Positions 45,502-54,165 are shown, numbered from the stretch's first letter. The stretch is 64,000 nucleotides of DNA from Rufibacter sp. DG15C (GCF_001577755.1 NZ_CP010776.1:2976001-3040000), one strand, 5' to 3'. The notes: generated by a model not told the origin, from the letters alone. Made by a program: numbers and translations.

Positions 45502-45864
45502 TTATAATTCAGCTAAAATCTTCTCATAAAAGGGTTGAATTACTTCTTCCAATTTACGCCTTTGTTCCTTTTCTAAAATGTGAAGTTTCTTTGGGTAAGT
45601 TTGAGTAGGATTAATGGCTATCTCTAACAATAGTTCTTTTATTACTTGTTGCTTAGGTAAGCCACGTGATAAGATTCTAAAGGTAGTTTGATTTAAAATC
45701 ACAGGTCGATTCCAGCCAGAGCTATCAAATTTTTGGGCAGAAATAAGAAAAGTATGTTTAAGGCCAATCCAATCTTTAGGGACATACTTAAGAACTGTAA
45801 GGACATCCTGTTTTGTGACAGAATGCATAGGTTCGGTATTAATCGCCTCAGTTATAATTCTCAT
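45502..45864 (-). CDS. Hypothetical 120-residue protein inside the motor cluster
   Basis: A small, AT-rich, mostly alpha-helical protein (TKQDVLTVLKYVPKDWIGL, FRILSRGLPKQQVIKELLLEIA, RRKLEEVIQPFYEKILAEL). No family recognised. It stands apart from the flanking large genes: gaps of 170-190 bases on each side, each with a palindrome. It may be a later insertion or a regulator of the cluster. Confidence 0.65.
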   Translation of the reverse strand: MRIITEAINTEPMHSVTKQDVLTVLKYVPKDWIGLKHTFLISAQKFDSSGWNRPVILNQTTFRILSRGLPKQQVIKELLLEIAINPTQTYPKKLHILEKEQRRKLEEVIQPFYEKILAEL

Positions 45865-45942
45865 TTATTTCAGAATTAGCCATCAGGAAAGAACTTCTGA
45901 TGTAGCCAATGAATGTACCTAAAAATTGCCAGATTTAACTAA

Positions 45943-45990
45943 GAATCCGTTTTCGGGCTATTTCCTGGAAAACAGCCTGAAAACGGATTC
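45943..45990. repeat. Dispersed palindrome, copy 19
   Basis: Perfect outer arms GAATCCG/CGGATTC; core TTTTCGGGCTATTTCC and GGAAAACAGCCTGAAAA. Lies 47 bases beyond the 3' end of the Gln/Pro-rich gene. The GGC-to-CGG core shift is mirrored. Confidence 0.92.
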
Positions 45991-46037
45991 AATTCTTCTA
46001 CTCCAAAATGGCAGAAATTGGGTAAAAGAAAGGCTGT

Positions 46038-47081
46038 TTAACTAAAGTCAATGCGGGCTTTTTCCTGAATCTTCCAGCCACTGCCGGTTCTGGTCAAAAC
46101 ACCATCGCCTTGCTGTACAATTCTGGTCACCATACGGTTAGAAGGCTTCTCAAAGTTGAAAGCGTTCTCAAGTCGGTCCATGCCCTGTGAGATGACGAAG
46201 GCGTGGTTGCCGGCCAGGTTAAAGCGGTACCGGGTTTGGGTACTGCCTTCCTGCGGGGTGTCAATTTCCAGGTAGCTGTCAGAGTCGGGGCGCTTTTGCA
46301 GTTGGTGCGTTTTGATGACGCCGTCCTCCGGGATGATGGCAAACCTGATAGGAGACTCCGGCTCCTGCGGTGCCTGCTGGGGCTGGGACAATTCGTTCAA
46401 CAAATCATCACCAACCATGCCACCGCCCACCATGGGGTTCTGCATAGGTCTGTTCTCATCTGAGGACGAGTTCTGGTCTTGTGGGTTCATGCCATCTCTT
46501 CTTCTAGGTTCGTTTCTGCGCTGTTGCGGTTGTTGCTGTTGCACACGGGCTGGCTGTTGCCCCATGTCACCGTCTAGTGGTTGGGCTGGTTGCTGGCCTT
46601 GTTGCGGGTTGCGGGGCTGTCGTCCTTCCTGAGGTTGACGTGGCTCTCTAGGCTGTCTTGGCTGTTGTTGCGGAGCCTGACCTTCCTGACGGGCTCTGGG
46701 TTCTTGCGGGGCCCGTTGAGGCTGTGGCTGAGCTTGCTTCGGCTGACGCTCCTGTGGTGGCTGTTGAGGCTGAGGTGCCTGTTGTCTGGCGTTTTGCTGA
46801 GGCTGTTGTTTCTGGCGCTGCTCTGGCGCCGGTTGCTGTCCTCTGGCAGGCTGGGCCTGTTGAGGTTGTTTGGGTTGGTTTCCGCGCTCTGGACGGCTTT
46901 CCTGCTGTGGGTTTCTTGGGTTGTTCCGTTTGAAGTTGTTTTCCAGTCCCTTCAGGCCAGACTCCAACTCGCGGTTCTTCTTTTCTAGTGAGCTGATTCT
47001 ATGCAAGAGCCCGCTTACTTTAAAGAAGGTGAAGCCGGCTAGCAGAACCGCCACAATTGCTATGATGAGAGGTATAGTCAT
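46038..47081 (-). CDS. Membrane-anchored Gln/Pro-rich protein with C-terminal globular domain
   Basis: A 347-residue protein. An N-terminal helix (about 2-22) anchors it; residues about 28-50 form a short coiled coil. Residues about 55-205 are very low-complexity, rich in Gln, Pro, Arg and Ala, and should be disordered. The C-terminal domain (about 230-347) is beta-rich: RFAIIPEDGVIKTHQL, RYRFNLAGNHAFVISQ, GWKIQEKARIDFS. It is positioned between the actin-like and MotA-like genes on the same strand and may be a tether between the membrane and the NTPases. Function inferred from context only. Confidence 0.78.
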   Translation of the reverse strand: MTIPLIIAIVAVLLAGFTFFKVSGLLHRISSLEKKNRELESGLKGLENNFKRNNPRNPQQESRPERGNQPKQPQQAQPARGQQPAPEQRQKQQPQQNARQQAPQPQQPPQERQPKQAQPQPQRAPQEPRARQEGQAPQQQPRQPREPRQPQEGRQPRNPQQGQQPAQPLDGDMGQQPARVQQQQPQQRRNEPRRRDGMNPQDQNSSSDENRPMQNPMVGGGMVGDDLLNELSQPQQAPQEPESPIRFAIIPEDGVIKTHQLQKRPDSDSYLEIDTPQEGSTQTRYRFNLAGNHAFVISQGMDRLENAFNFEKPSNRMVTRIVQQGDGVLTRTGSGWKIQEKARIDFS

Positions 47082-47112
47082 ACCAAATGTTTTAATGGTT
47101 AGAGGATACTAA

Positions 47113-47150
47113 AACCGCCGGTGCTTTTCTCCAGCACCGGCGGTCTTTTT
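47113..47150 (-). terminator. Strong hairpin after the actin-like gene
   Basis: ACCGCCGGTGC and GCACCGGCGGT pair perfectly around TTTTCTCCA, with A/T runs outside both arms. On the minus strand it lies 5 bases after the actin-like gene stop, and could terminate or reduce reading into the Gln/Pro-rich gene. Confidence 0.85.
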
Positions 47151-47154
47151 AAAT

Positions 47155-50100
47155 TTATACAATGGCACCCACCTGCTGGTGGTACAGTTCTTTAGATAGC
47201 AAGTACAGTGACTGCTTCAATGGCATAAAGAACATGGTCTCTGGGATGAGCTCACGGTCAGAAAGTCCGCGCAGGGTCTCTTCCAAGACCATGGTGTAGC
47301 TGTCCTGGATGTTGTTGCGCATGAAGTTGAGCACCCAGTGCGGGTCTACCTCCACGCCCATAGAGCGCATCAGAGGAGCCACATCGGCATCGTCCAACAA
47401 AAGCGTCAAGCAGTTCATGACGTTGTCCAACACCTCGGTTCTGAGCGTAGACGAAATCTGGCTCTTATTCACCGACTTCATGGCATCTTCCCCAGCCACG
47501 GCACCTGTTGGGCGCATGATTGGAATATCTGTCAAGTCAGAAAGGTTGGCGCCTTCCAAGGCCATGGCCCCACCGTTGGCCGTCACTTGCTTAGGATTGT
47601 CCACCAACACCAGCTTGAAGTTGCTAGGCGCTTCCTGGCCGGTCACTTTCTGGAAGATGGTTTTAGCATAACGCTCCACGTTGGTGAAGTTGGTGCCCGC
47701 GGCCAAGAGTTTGATGTACAAACTACCCTGACCCGAGAAGCAGATGTAACGCGGAACCTGCGTGCCCAACAACTGGGTAAGCTGTGCCAAATGGTACATC
47801 AAGGCCCCGAAGTGCAGATAGAACATCAGTCTAAGCTGACGCGCCTGCAACAACTGAGAGCTGTAATTTAACTCACGGTCATAGCTAAACAGCAAACTGG
47901 TAATGTCCGCGGACCCGAAGTCTGGGTTGTCCAAAGCCGTTTCCAGGAACTTCTTGTATTCCTTGCCTTCCTCAGACAAAGGAATCTGCATGATATGGGA
48001 CACACCGTATTGCAACAAACCGTTGTCTTTGCTGGTCTTGACAGAGGCGAAGCCATCGCCCCACAGGTCATTCCCAGCAAACCGGAAGGATGCGCTGTGC
48101 GAAGGCTTACGGTTGGTGAACAACAGCACGTCTGTAGTACCACCGCCTATGTCTACGTTAATCAGGTTTTCATCTTGGCTAGGCACTACCACACCGGTTC
48201 TGGACAGGAAGTAGAACGGTGCCACAGACTCTGTGATGCAGGCCGTGTTTCTTCCGTTTTTGAACACCGTCTGGTACACGCCGTCCCATACGTTCTGGAA
48301 CATGTTGCGCGAGTAGTCATCAAAGCTCAACGGCGCAAACCATACCACTTTGGTGTTGGCCACGTTGCCATGGTTCAAGACTACTTTGTTTTTGATGAGC
48401 AACATAATTTCGGTGAAGAAGGCTTCAATCCGGCGCTTGCCGGTATTGGACAGCGTCTCACTCCACTTCAAGTCAGTATGGTAGCTCTGCTTGTATTGGT
48501 CTTGGTGCGTGCCTTCGGTGTTGATGGAGAAGCCTATGTTGATGTTTCCGAACAAGCTTGGAATTTGGTTCTCAAAGTCAATAGACTCGCAGGTAGCCGT
48601 TCTGGTAGGGAAAGAGTAAAGCGACCCACCCGAGCCGATAATCAACGGAATAAACTCACGCTTCAGCAAGGTCTCCACCGCAAATAAACGCCCGAAGCCA
48701 CGCTTATGGAAACGCTGGTAATCTGTCAAAGACGCGTCCTCTGAAGGCTTGTTCAGCATCACCAACTGTAAGTCATTGGCCGTGATGGAGAACTCTTTCG
48801 GGGCCTGGTTAGCACCGGCGGTGTAGGCGATGTGCGTATTGGACGTCCCGAAGTCAATGGCAAAGGTAAAGCTCTGAATACCTTGGTGCATCTGTTGGAA
48901 CTTAGGCACAATCAGCGCCTTGCCCGTCACATCCACGCCTTGGTGCGTCAGCTCAGCGTAGTCAAAGTGCGTGCCCCTTATTTCATAGTAAGTACTACCG
49001 GCACTGCTGTTGCTTTTCTTGGTCCGTCTTTGGGACGTAGCCGACATGAACCCTCCACTGGCGTCCAGTTGGCGTCCGCCTACATAGAAGTTCAATGTAT
49101 GGTTTCTGTTCACCAAGAGTGGGTCAATGTCCTCGTCTACCAGCATCACTTTGTAGAAGTCATTGTAAGTAGGCGCGTCCACAAACTTGTAGAACGGGAA
49201 CACCCCTATGCCCACGCGTGATTTCAGGATGTGGCCTTTCTCTGGAATAATCTGCCCGTGTGGGTCTCTGGAGTTGAGCGGGTTGTCATAGTAACTGCGC
49301 TCATACACCACCGGGCCATGCTCTGTCGGGATAGACAAGGTCACACGGACATGGTTCACGTCTACATAGAACGTGAGGTGATTGGCCAAATCCTCAGGTG
49401 TAAAGTAATCAAAGTACGTGCTGGTGATAGGCAACAGGTAGTTGAAGACTTTCTCAGTGACACCCGGCTGGTACAAGACGGTCCCGCTGTAGAAACGGTC
49501 TGTGTTTACCTCGTAAGGCACTTGCACAATGGTCTCTTGCAAGAGGTCATTGATGGTAAGGTACGGGTAGTTGAAACCCACGCCCGGCAACGAGCGCGCA
49601 GGGATTTCTTTTTCATCTGAGTAGCCCACCTGCGTGTTGGTCGGCCAAGCCAGGTTGTTTACATACTTCACGTGCGGGGCCAAACGCAAGTCTGGCTTAA
49701 GCACGATAGGACGGTCTCCCTGGAAAAGATTGTTGGTAGGGCGCAGGAACAAGTCACTGCTGGTCACCGCGGTCTGGTCTTTCTTCACTAGGAAGTTCAA
49801 GTGGCCCACGTGCACCGGGTTCTGCTGTAAATCCACCAAGGGCAAATAGTCATTGATGACCGCATTCTGGCCCATCACCCCAGACATAGAGATGCTTTTT
49901 AACACCGCTTCATCCAAGGCATTGTACACCGCCGGGAAGGCCTGGATGTACGCCGGGTTAGACACGAACAGCTTGTGTACGTACTCTTTGAAATCACGCT
50001 CGCGGTCATTCAATGACACGAAGTTGTTGTCAAAGTACACACCCACATTCTGCGCTCTATTGATGGAAAGCGGTTGCACGTTAGGAGACACAAACAGGAA

Positions 50101-50610
50101 GGTGAACGGCGAAGTACCACCCAACAACTGCATGTGCTTGTTACCCCGTCCATCCGTAGATTCCAGATAAAAAAGGAACAAATCATCCACACCTTTAAAC
50201 TTGGGGTCGTTCATGAACAGCTCCAGCGTTCTGCCCAACAATTGCGTGTTAGGGTTGGACTGCATGGCATGCAACTGCTGTTGCTTGTTCCAACGTCTAA
50301 TAACAATCTTGTTACCGCCCTGGGCGTAGCTTTGGTGATTGTAGAGCAGTTCCCACAAGTCCCAGAAGTGGGTCACAAACTTATGGTAGATGCTGTTGGG
50401 GGTGCTGGAGACGCCTTGCTTGACAAAGTCAAAGGCGGTCTCAAACAAGTGCATGCGCGCGAAAGGCGTAGGGATGGAGGCGGTGATTTTCTGGGCTCTG
50501 CCACCGGCACCGTCGGTGATGTCTTTTATCTCCGTGCTGGTAATCTGGCTAGTTTTTGCCCAACCTTCTACGTTAGAACCGGTCTTATGAAGTCGAAGTA
50601 CTTTCGGCAT
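47155..50610 (-). CDS. Giant actin/Hsp70-superfamily ATPase
   Basis: An 1151-residue protein. The actin/Hsp70 fold starts near residue 575 with the phosphate-1 motif FAIDFGTSNTHIAYTAG, continues with the phosphate-2 motif NVDIGGGTTDVLLF (about 814-827) and the adenosine-type YICFSGQGSLYIKLL and TANGGAMALEGA. About 570 N-terminal residues precede it and resemble nothing I can name; they contain many beta strands with Asn/Tyr-rich loops. It is far larger than DnaK, FtsA or MreB. The virulence-factor SrfB-like group is one possible relative. In the cluster it probably forms an ATP-driven filament or switch with the tubulin-like protein upstream. Confidence 0.8.
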   Translation of the reverse strand: MPKVLRLHKTGSNVEGWAKTSQITSTEIKDITDGAGGRAQKITASIPTPFARMHLFETAFDFVKQGVSSTPNSIYHKFVTHFWDLWELLYNHQSYAQGGNKIVIRRWNKQQQLHAMQSNPNTQLLGRTLELFMNDPKFKGVDDLFLFYLESTDGRGNKHMQLLGGTSPFTFLFVSPNVQPLSINRAQNVGVYFDNNFVSLNDRERDFKEYVHKLFVSNPAYIQAFPAVYNALDEAVLKSISMSGVMGQNAVINDYLPLVDLQQNPVHVGHLNFLVKKDQTAVTSSDLFLRPTNNLFQGDRPIVLKPDLRLAPHVKYVNNLAWPTNTQVGYSDEKEIPARSLPGVGFNYPYLTINDLLQETIVQVPYEVNTDRFYSGTVLYQPGVTEKVFNYLLPITSTYFDYFTPEDLANHLTFYVDVNHVRVTLSIPTEHGPVVYERSYYDNPLNSRDPHGQIIPEKGHILKSRVGIGVFPFYKFVDAPTYNDFYKVMLVDEDIDPLLVNRNHTLNFYVGGRQLDASGGFMSATSQRRTKKSNSSAGSTYYEIRGTHFDYAELTHQGVDVTGKALIVPKFQQMHQGIQSFTFAIDFGTSNTHIAYTAGANQAPKEFSITANDLQLVMLNKPSEDASLTDYQRFHKRGFGRLFAVETLLKREFIPLIIGSGGSLYSFPTRTATCESIDFENQIPSLFGNINIGFSINTEGTHQDQYKQSYHTDLKWSETLSNTGKRRIEAFFTEIMLLIKNKVVLNHGNVANTKVVWFAPLSFDDYSRNMFQNVWDGVYQTVFKNGRNTACITESVAPFYFLSRTGVVVPSQDENLINVDIGGGTTDVLLFTNRKPSHSASFRFAGNDLWGDGFASVKTSKDNGLLQYGVSHIMQIPLSEEGKEYKKFLETALDNPDFGSADITSLLFSYDRELNYSSQLLQARQLRLMFYLHFGALMYHLAQLTQLLGTQVPRYICFSGQGSLYIKLLAAGTNFTNVERYAKTIFQKVTGQEAPSNFKLVLVDNPKQVTANGGAMALEGANLSDLTDIPIMRPTGAVAGEDAMKSVNKSQISSTLRTEVLDNVMNCLTLLLDDADVAPLMRSMGVEVDPHWVLNFMRNNIQDSYTMVLEETLRGLSDRELIPETMFFMPLKQSLYLLSKELYHQQVGAIV

Positions 50611-50616
50611 AAATCA

Positions 50617-50660
50617 ATCTGTTTTTAAGGTGTTTTCAGAAAAAGAGGCCAAAAACGAAT
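50617..50660. repeat. Dispersed palindrome, copy 20 (next to a start codon)
   Basis: CTGTTTTTAAGGTGTTTTC and GAAAAAGAGGCCAAAAACG. It is 6 bases upstream of the actin-like gene's ATG, an unusual place that would put a hairpin in the leader RNA. Confidence 0.75.
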
Positions 50661-50750
50661 TTGGGGGATGGCCTCTATTTCTTTCCTTTTGTTTATTTCT
50701 TCCATCAGGAAGAATTGTTACTTCTGCTAAGAAGATTTGCTACTTCTTCG

Positions 50751-50878
50751 TCCCCCTTTGAAGGGGGTAGGGGGATGATTCTTATAAGGTGATTCTCCCC
50801 TTGAGGGGAGCGTAGAGGGGTGTTTACATTGCAAACGTTCTCTCCAACGATTACACCCCTAAAGTCCCCTCAAGGGGA
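50751..50878. repeat. CCCCTT-type repeat pair with long inverted repeat
   Basis: Bases 50751-50778 repeat the motif TCCCCCTTTGAAGGGGGTAG found in the MITE-like element (24289-24316). After it lies an inverted repeat: 50796-50823 (TCCCCTTGAGGGGA start) pairs with 50853-50878. All in the 296-bp gap between the tubulin-like and actin-like genes. Confidence 0.75.
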
Positions 50879-50906
50879 CAATCCCTACTAATCCCAATCC
50901 CTTTTA

Positions 50907-52358
50907 TCAAGAATACTTAAGCTTCTCTTCTACCAAATTATTAGTAGCTATCTCAAAGGCTTTGATGGTGGCTTTGAAGGCCTCGCGGTCTGAGATGGAT
51001 TCTGAGGCGCGGTTTAACTCTTTCACAAACGCGCCTTGCGAGATGCCTTTATTCAGGAAACCAGTCTCTACCTGCTTGTCAGATACCATGCGGTTGAAGT
51101 CGGTCTCATGAAGGTGGAAGGCAGAGAAGGTGCGCTCCATCCGGCTTAATTCTTTCAACCAGGCCTCATAGCCAATGTCTGGGCTGTTCAGGAACTTGTT
51201 CAGCTCCTTGAAGATAGGCTCGTTGCGCATGGCACCTCCTAAGTCAACACCCTTTGCGTAGGCCGCTTGCGCGTCGTCCGGCACGTGGTTGGCGTAGTAG
51301 CGGGCGAAGTAATGGAAGCGAATCAACTGCTTGGCAATACGGTCTCTGGTCTCGGTGTCCAAATGCGAGAACTGTACATTGTCTACGTCTTCACGCAAGC
51401 CAAACTCATGGTAATGCGAGTTACCCGTCAACTCATTGTCTGAGTAGTCCATGAAGTCAATGATGGAAAGCGCGCTCAAAAGTTCTACCAAGTGAGCGTC
51501 GTTTTTCTGGCTAGCCCGGCCTGGGTTGTTCTCCAACGGACGGTCTGGCGTGTCACCCATGTAATAGGTGGCGTTCACCCCAGTCAGGTGGTTCTGGTAG
51601 TAAGAAAGCGCGTCCTTGGCCTTAGTAGTAAAGGTGTTGGAGTCAATAAAGTCAGCGTCCACGCCCGGGGCTGGTTGCTCCAGTGTGAAGTACGGCAACA
51701 CCACCATGGCTCCTGTCAACGCCGAGTTCAAACTAGACGCATTGGGCAAGGTAGAGTGCTGGTCTTTGAAGTTCTTCAGCAACAGCGGGAAGCCAGCTGC
51801 GCCGGTACCGCCAAAGATGGAGCTCACAAAGAAGATGCGGTCGCCGGCCTGAAAATTAGACGCGAAAAAGCGCATCTCAGGAGATTCAATAATCTCGTTC
51901 AAGACCACACTGCCCACGTTGGGGCTTCCTCTAAAGCCCACATCCAGGCTGTTGTTGAGGTTCTCTGGCGTGAACAATAAGTCTACCAGCGCCTGGGAGT
52001 CAATTTCCAATTGGTTGTAGCCTACGTGGTCTTTGAACGGCTTGTTGATGCCGCCAAAGTCATACACAAATGAGTCCCTTACTTTAGAGGAACCGTCGCC
52101 GGAGATACTGGAAAGCGTGCTGATGTTGGTATGGAAAAAACCCTCTTCGCGCTTGCCCAGCTGGTCATGCAGGTGCTTGTAGGTTTTAAGCAGTTCTACT
52201 GTGCGATTCATGTCCCCGTTCTGCGTGTCTGGGTCAATGATGATGGGCACAATCTTGTCACAGTTCTTGATTTTGACACCGGCGGCCATGAGCATCACCA
52301 ACGAGCGAATCACTCGGGAACCCGTTCCGCCAATTCCGAATACAAAAAGTTTTGCCAT
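50907..52358 (-). CDS. Tubulin-like GTPase (Tubulin_2 type)
   Basis: A 483-residue protein. The N-terminal nucleotide loop KLFVFGIGGTGSRVIRSL (about 3-20) and the tubulin-signature-like SSIFGGTGAAGFPLLLKNF (about 200-218) mark the FtsZ/tubulin superfamily, in the divergent Tubulin_2 (PF13809) style. IIIDPDTQNGD (about 41-50) is the expected base-contact strand. The C-terminal half is helical and unlike FtsZ. It is not the division FtsZ: no ftsA/ftsQ/mur genes are near. It starts 2 bases after the small membrane gene. Likely polymerises or acts as a GTP switch in the motor cluster. Confidence 0.85.
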   Translation of the reverse strand: MAKLFVFGIGGTGSRVIRSLVMLMAAGVKIKNCDKIVPIIIDPDTQNGDMNRTVELLKTYKHLHDQLGKREEGFFHTNISTLSSISGDGSSKVRDSFVYDFGGINKPFKDHVGYNQLEIDSQALVDLLFTPENLNNSLDVGFRGSPNVGSVVLNEIIESPEMRFFASNFQAGDRIFFVSSIFGGTGAAGFPLLLKNFKDQHSTLPNASSLNSALTGAMVVLPYFTLEQPAPGVDADFIDSNTFTTKAKDALSYYQNHLTGVNATYYMGDTPDRPLENNPGRASQKNDAHLVELLSALSIIDFMDYSDNELTGNSHYHEFGLREDVDNVQFSHLDTETRDRIAKQLIRFHYFARYYANHVPDDAQAAYAKGVDLGGAMRNEPIFKELNKFLNSPDIGYEAWLKELSRMERTFSAFHLHETDFNRMVSDKQVETGFLNKGISQGAFVKELNRASESISDREAFKATIKAFEIATNNLVEEKLKYS

Positions 52359-52360
52359 AA

Positions 52361-52774
52361 TTATCTAGTGTGGGGCCATTTCATGGGAGTAGTCCAAGCC
52401 TGGACACTTCCCTTTTTAAGCAATAGGGAGAAAATGAAAAACAGGATTAAGCTGAGCACCGCGTTTACAAAGGCAAACGTGTAGGTGTAAGAATGAGTAT
52501 CAATGTCGGCGCCGCTCACCTGAGAAATAGGGATGATGAAGGCAATGATGGCATTGATGGCCAAAAAAATGTACCAGTGTCTTGGCTTGTAGAAACCGGT
52601 GCTCAATGCGCGGTTCAAGACATAATAATAGAGCACTACCATGACCAGCGTGATGATGAACAGCATGAGACCGGTGTTGGGGAACACCACCTCGCGGTAA
52701 TCATTGGTGAAACTGGCTGGCATGGGCCGGCCCAAGAAAAGCTCATACAGCCCGGAGAAGAAATTCTGAATCAT
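52361..52774 (-). CDS. Small four-helix membrane protein
   Basis: A 137-residue protein with four hydrophobic helices (about 30-50, 57-75 and 82-95, 100-115). It starts with an amphipathic FFSGLYELFLGRPMPASF. Two-base gaps separate it from the lipoprotein gene before and the tubulin-like gene after, so all three are co-transcribed. No family recognised. It may recruit the tubulin-like protein to the inner membrane. Confidence 0.75.
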   Translation of the reverse strand: MIQNFFSGLYELFLGRPMPASFTNDYREVVFPNTGLMLFIITLVMVVLYYYVLNRALSTGFYKPRHWYIFLAINAIIAFIIPISQVSGADIDTHSYTYTFAFVNAVLSLILFFIFSLLLKKGSVQAWTTPMKWPHTR

Positions 52775-52776
52775 CC

Positions 52777-54165
52777 TTAGTTGGTTTCTTTGTTAAACTT
52801 CATTGTAGCACTAAATACAAACTCACTTTTATCTCTATAGAGCGCCTGCACGCCGTCTATAATCTTATTGAACTGGTACGTTTTTCTGGGCGCTGACGCC
52901 GGATTGTTGTCATTGCCCGTGGACCATTGACTTATCCAGGACGGTACCGCTTGTGGTAAATTCAACGTGATGGAACCGGTGTTGGCCGTCAACTGAGGCA
53001 CCTTTACCCGCACGAAATGGGTAAACTGAGACACGCCCGGTGCGGACTTGGTATCTTCATTGGCTACAAGGATGGTGCCAATAGACGCTTTGCCACCGGT
53101 GGTAGTCAGCTTTAGGTTCTGCTTCAAGTAGTCCGCTGACTGCATGGTGGCCGGTAAATTGCTCAAGTCCAGCCCGATGGTGAACTCCACCGGCTCTTTA
53201 TTTTCTGGCGCTAGATTTATAGTGGTACACGTTTCAGCGGTTCGGCTGGTGCAGTACACCACGCCCATGGGCTTGAAGGCATTGGCTTTAAGGACGGCTG
53301 AATACGGCACGCTGGCATATGAAAACCCGAAATACGCTTGCTGGGCCGGCAGGTTGCGCAATACTTTTTTGGTGAACGTCTGCACCTCGTCCTGTTTGCC
53401 AATCACCCAGATGTAGAACGGAATCTCCTGCCCGGATAGTGTCTGCTTAACCGCCGGCTTTTTCACAGCCGGGTAATAGTTGCCATAGAACGGCGATGCC
53501 TCCGCCAAAACCGCCACTACCAAATCCTGATGCTCAGCCTGTTTTAGACTGCTCCTGATGTCGGCGTCCAAAGACAGAAACTGGCCGGGGTTGTTAGGGT
53601 CTGGGCCATGGATAAAGTCAGAGACCACCACGCTCAAGGCCCCACGTTTGGTGGAGTTGGACAAGGCGGCCTGCAACATGTCTGGCAGGGGAGTGCCCAA
53701 CACGTTGTCTTTGATGCCGCTGACAATGGTCAGTTTTAGAGTGTTGTATGAAACGCTATCCAGTACGGGTCTGCCAGCATTGTCTTGTTTGGCCAAGTAA
53801 AAGCGCTTGTCATCTACGTGCACGCCATCCTGCACCTCAGAAATCAATTTGGTCAACCGGTTCTGGAACGTGGTGGGCTCCTTGTCGGCGGCGGGAGGGG
53901 GCATAAAGCCTTTCATGCCGTTGGACACCTCCAGGTAAATGTCTACGTCTACTTTGGTGTTGGCTACGGGTGCTGGCTCAGGGGTTGTGGCGGAGGGTTC
54001 CTTTTGGTCACGCGAGGAGGCTTCCTCTGTAGTGGTGGTCTCCGTTTCTTCGCGGGCTCCCTTTTTTTCAAAGCATCCGGTGGTCATTAGCGCCAACCCC
54101 AGGCAGAGCAGGGGAAGGGTAGTACCAAGGAAGGGTGCTTTATAGATTTTGCTGTTCATGTTCAT
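52777..54165 (-). CDS. Lipoprotein with von Willebrand A-like domain
   Basis: A 462-residue lipoprotein, SPII signal ending at ALMTTGCFEKK (Cys31). A Glu/Thr/Pro-rich linker (about 36-70) is followed by VDVDIYLEVSNGMKGFMPP (about 72-90), laid out like a vWA MIDAS strand with DxSxS partly altered to ExSNG, and SVVVSDFIHGPDP (about 188-200), like the third MIDAS strand. The C-terminal half is beta-rich. It is the first gene of the minus-strand cluster. As an envelope adhesion or ligand-binding component it may connect the cluster to a surface or periplasmic signal; this is inference. Confidence 0.72.
   Translation of the reverse strand: MNMNSKIYKAPFLGTTLPLLCLGLALMTTGCFEKKGAREETETTTTEEASSRDQKEPSATTPEPAPVANTKVDVDIYLEVSNGMKGFMPPPAADKEPTTFQNRLTKLISEVQDGVHVDDKRFYLAKQDNAGRPVLDSVSYNTLKLTIVSGIKDNVLGTPLPDMLQAALSNSTKRGALSVVVSDFIHGPDPNNPGQFLSLDADIRSSLKQAEHQDLVVAVLAEASPFYGNYYPAVKKPAVKQTLSGQEIPFYIWVIGKQDEVQTFTKKVLRNLPAQQAYFGFSYASVPYSAVLKANAFKPMGVVYCTSRTAETCTTINLAPENKEPVEFTIGLDLSNLPATMQSADYLKQNLKLTTTGGKASIGTILVANEDTKSAPGVSQFTHFVRVKVPQLTANTGSITLNLPQAVPSWISQWSTGNDNNPASAPRKTYQFNKIIDGVQALYRDKSEFVFSATMKFNKETN

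Noticed and set aside
46581-46988. Leu/Arg/Trp-rich plus-strand frames at the Gln/Pro-rich gene
   Set aside because: They are the complement of CAG/CAA- and CCN-rich codons and have no support of their own.
50907-52358. Calling the tubulin-like gene ftsZ
   Set aside because: The sequence lacks the usual FtsZ T-loops and C-terminal peptide, and no division or murein genes are nearby.
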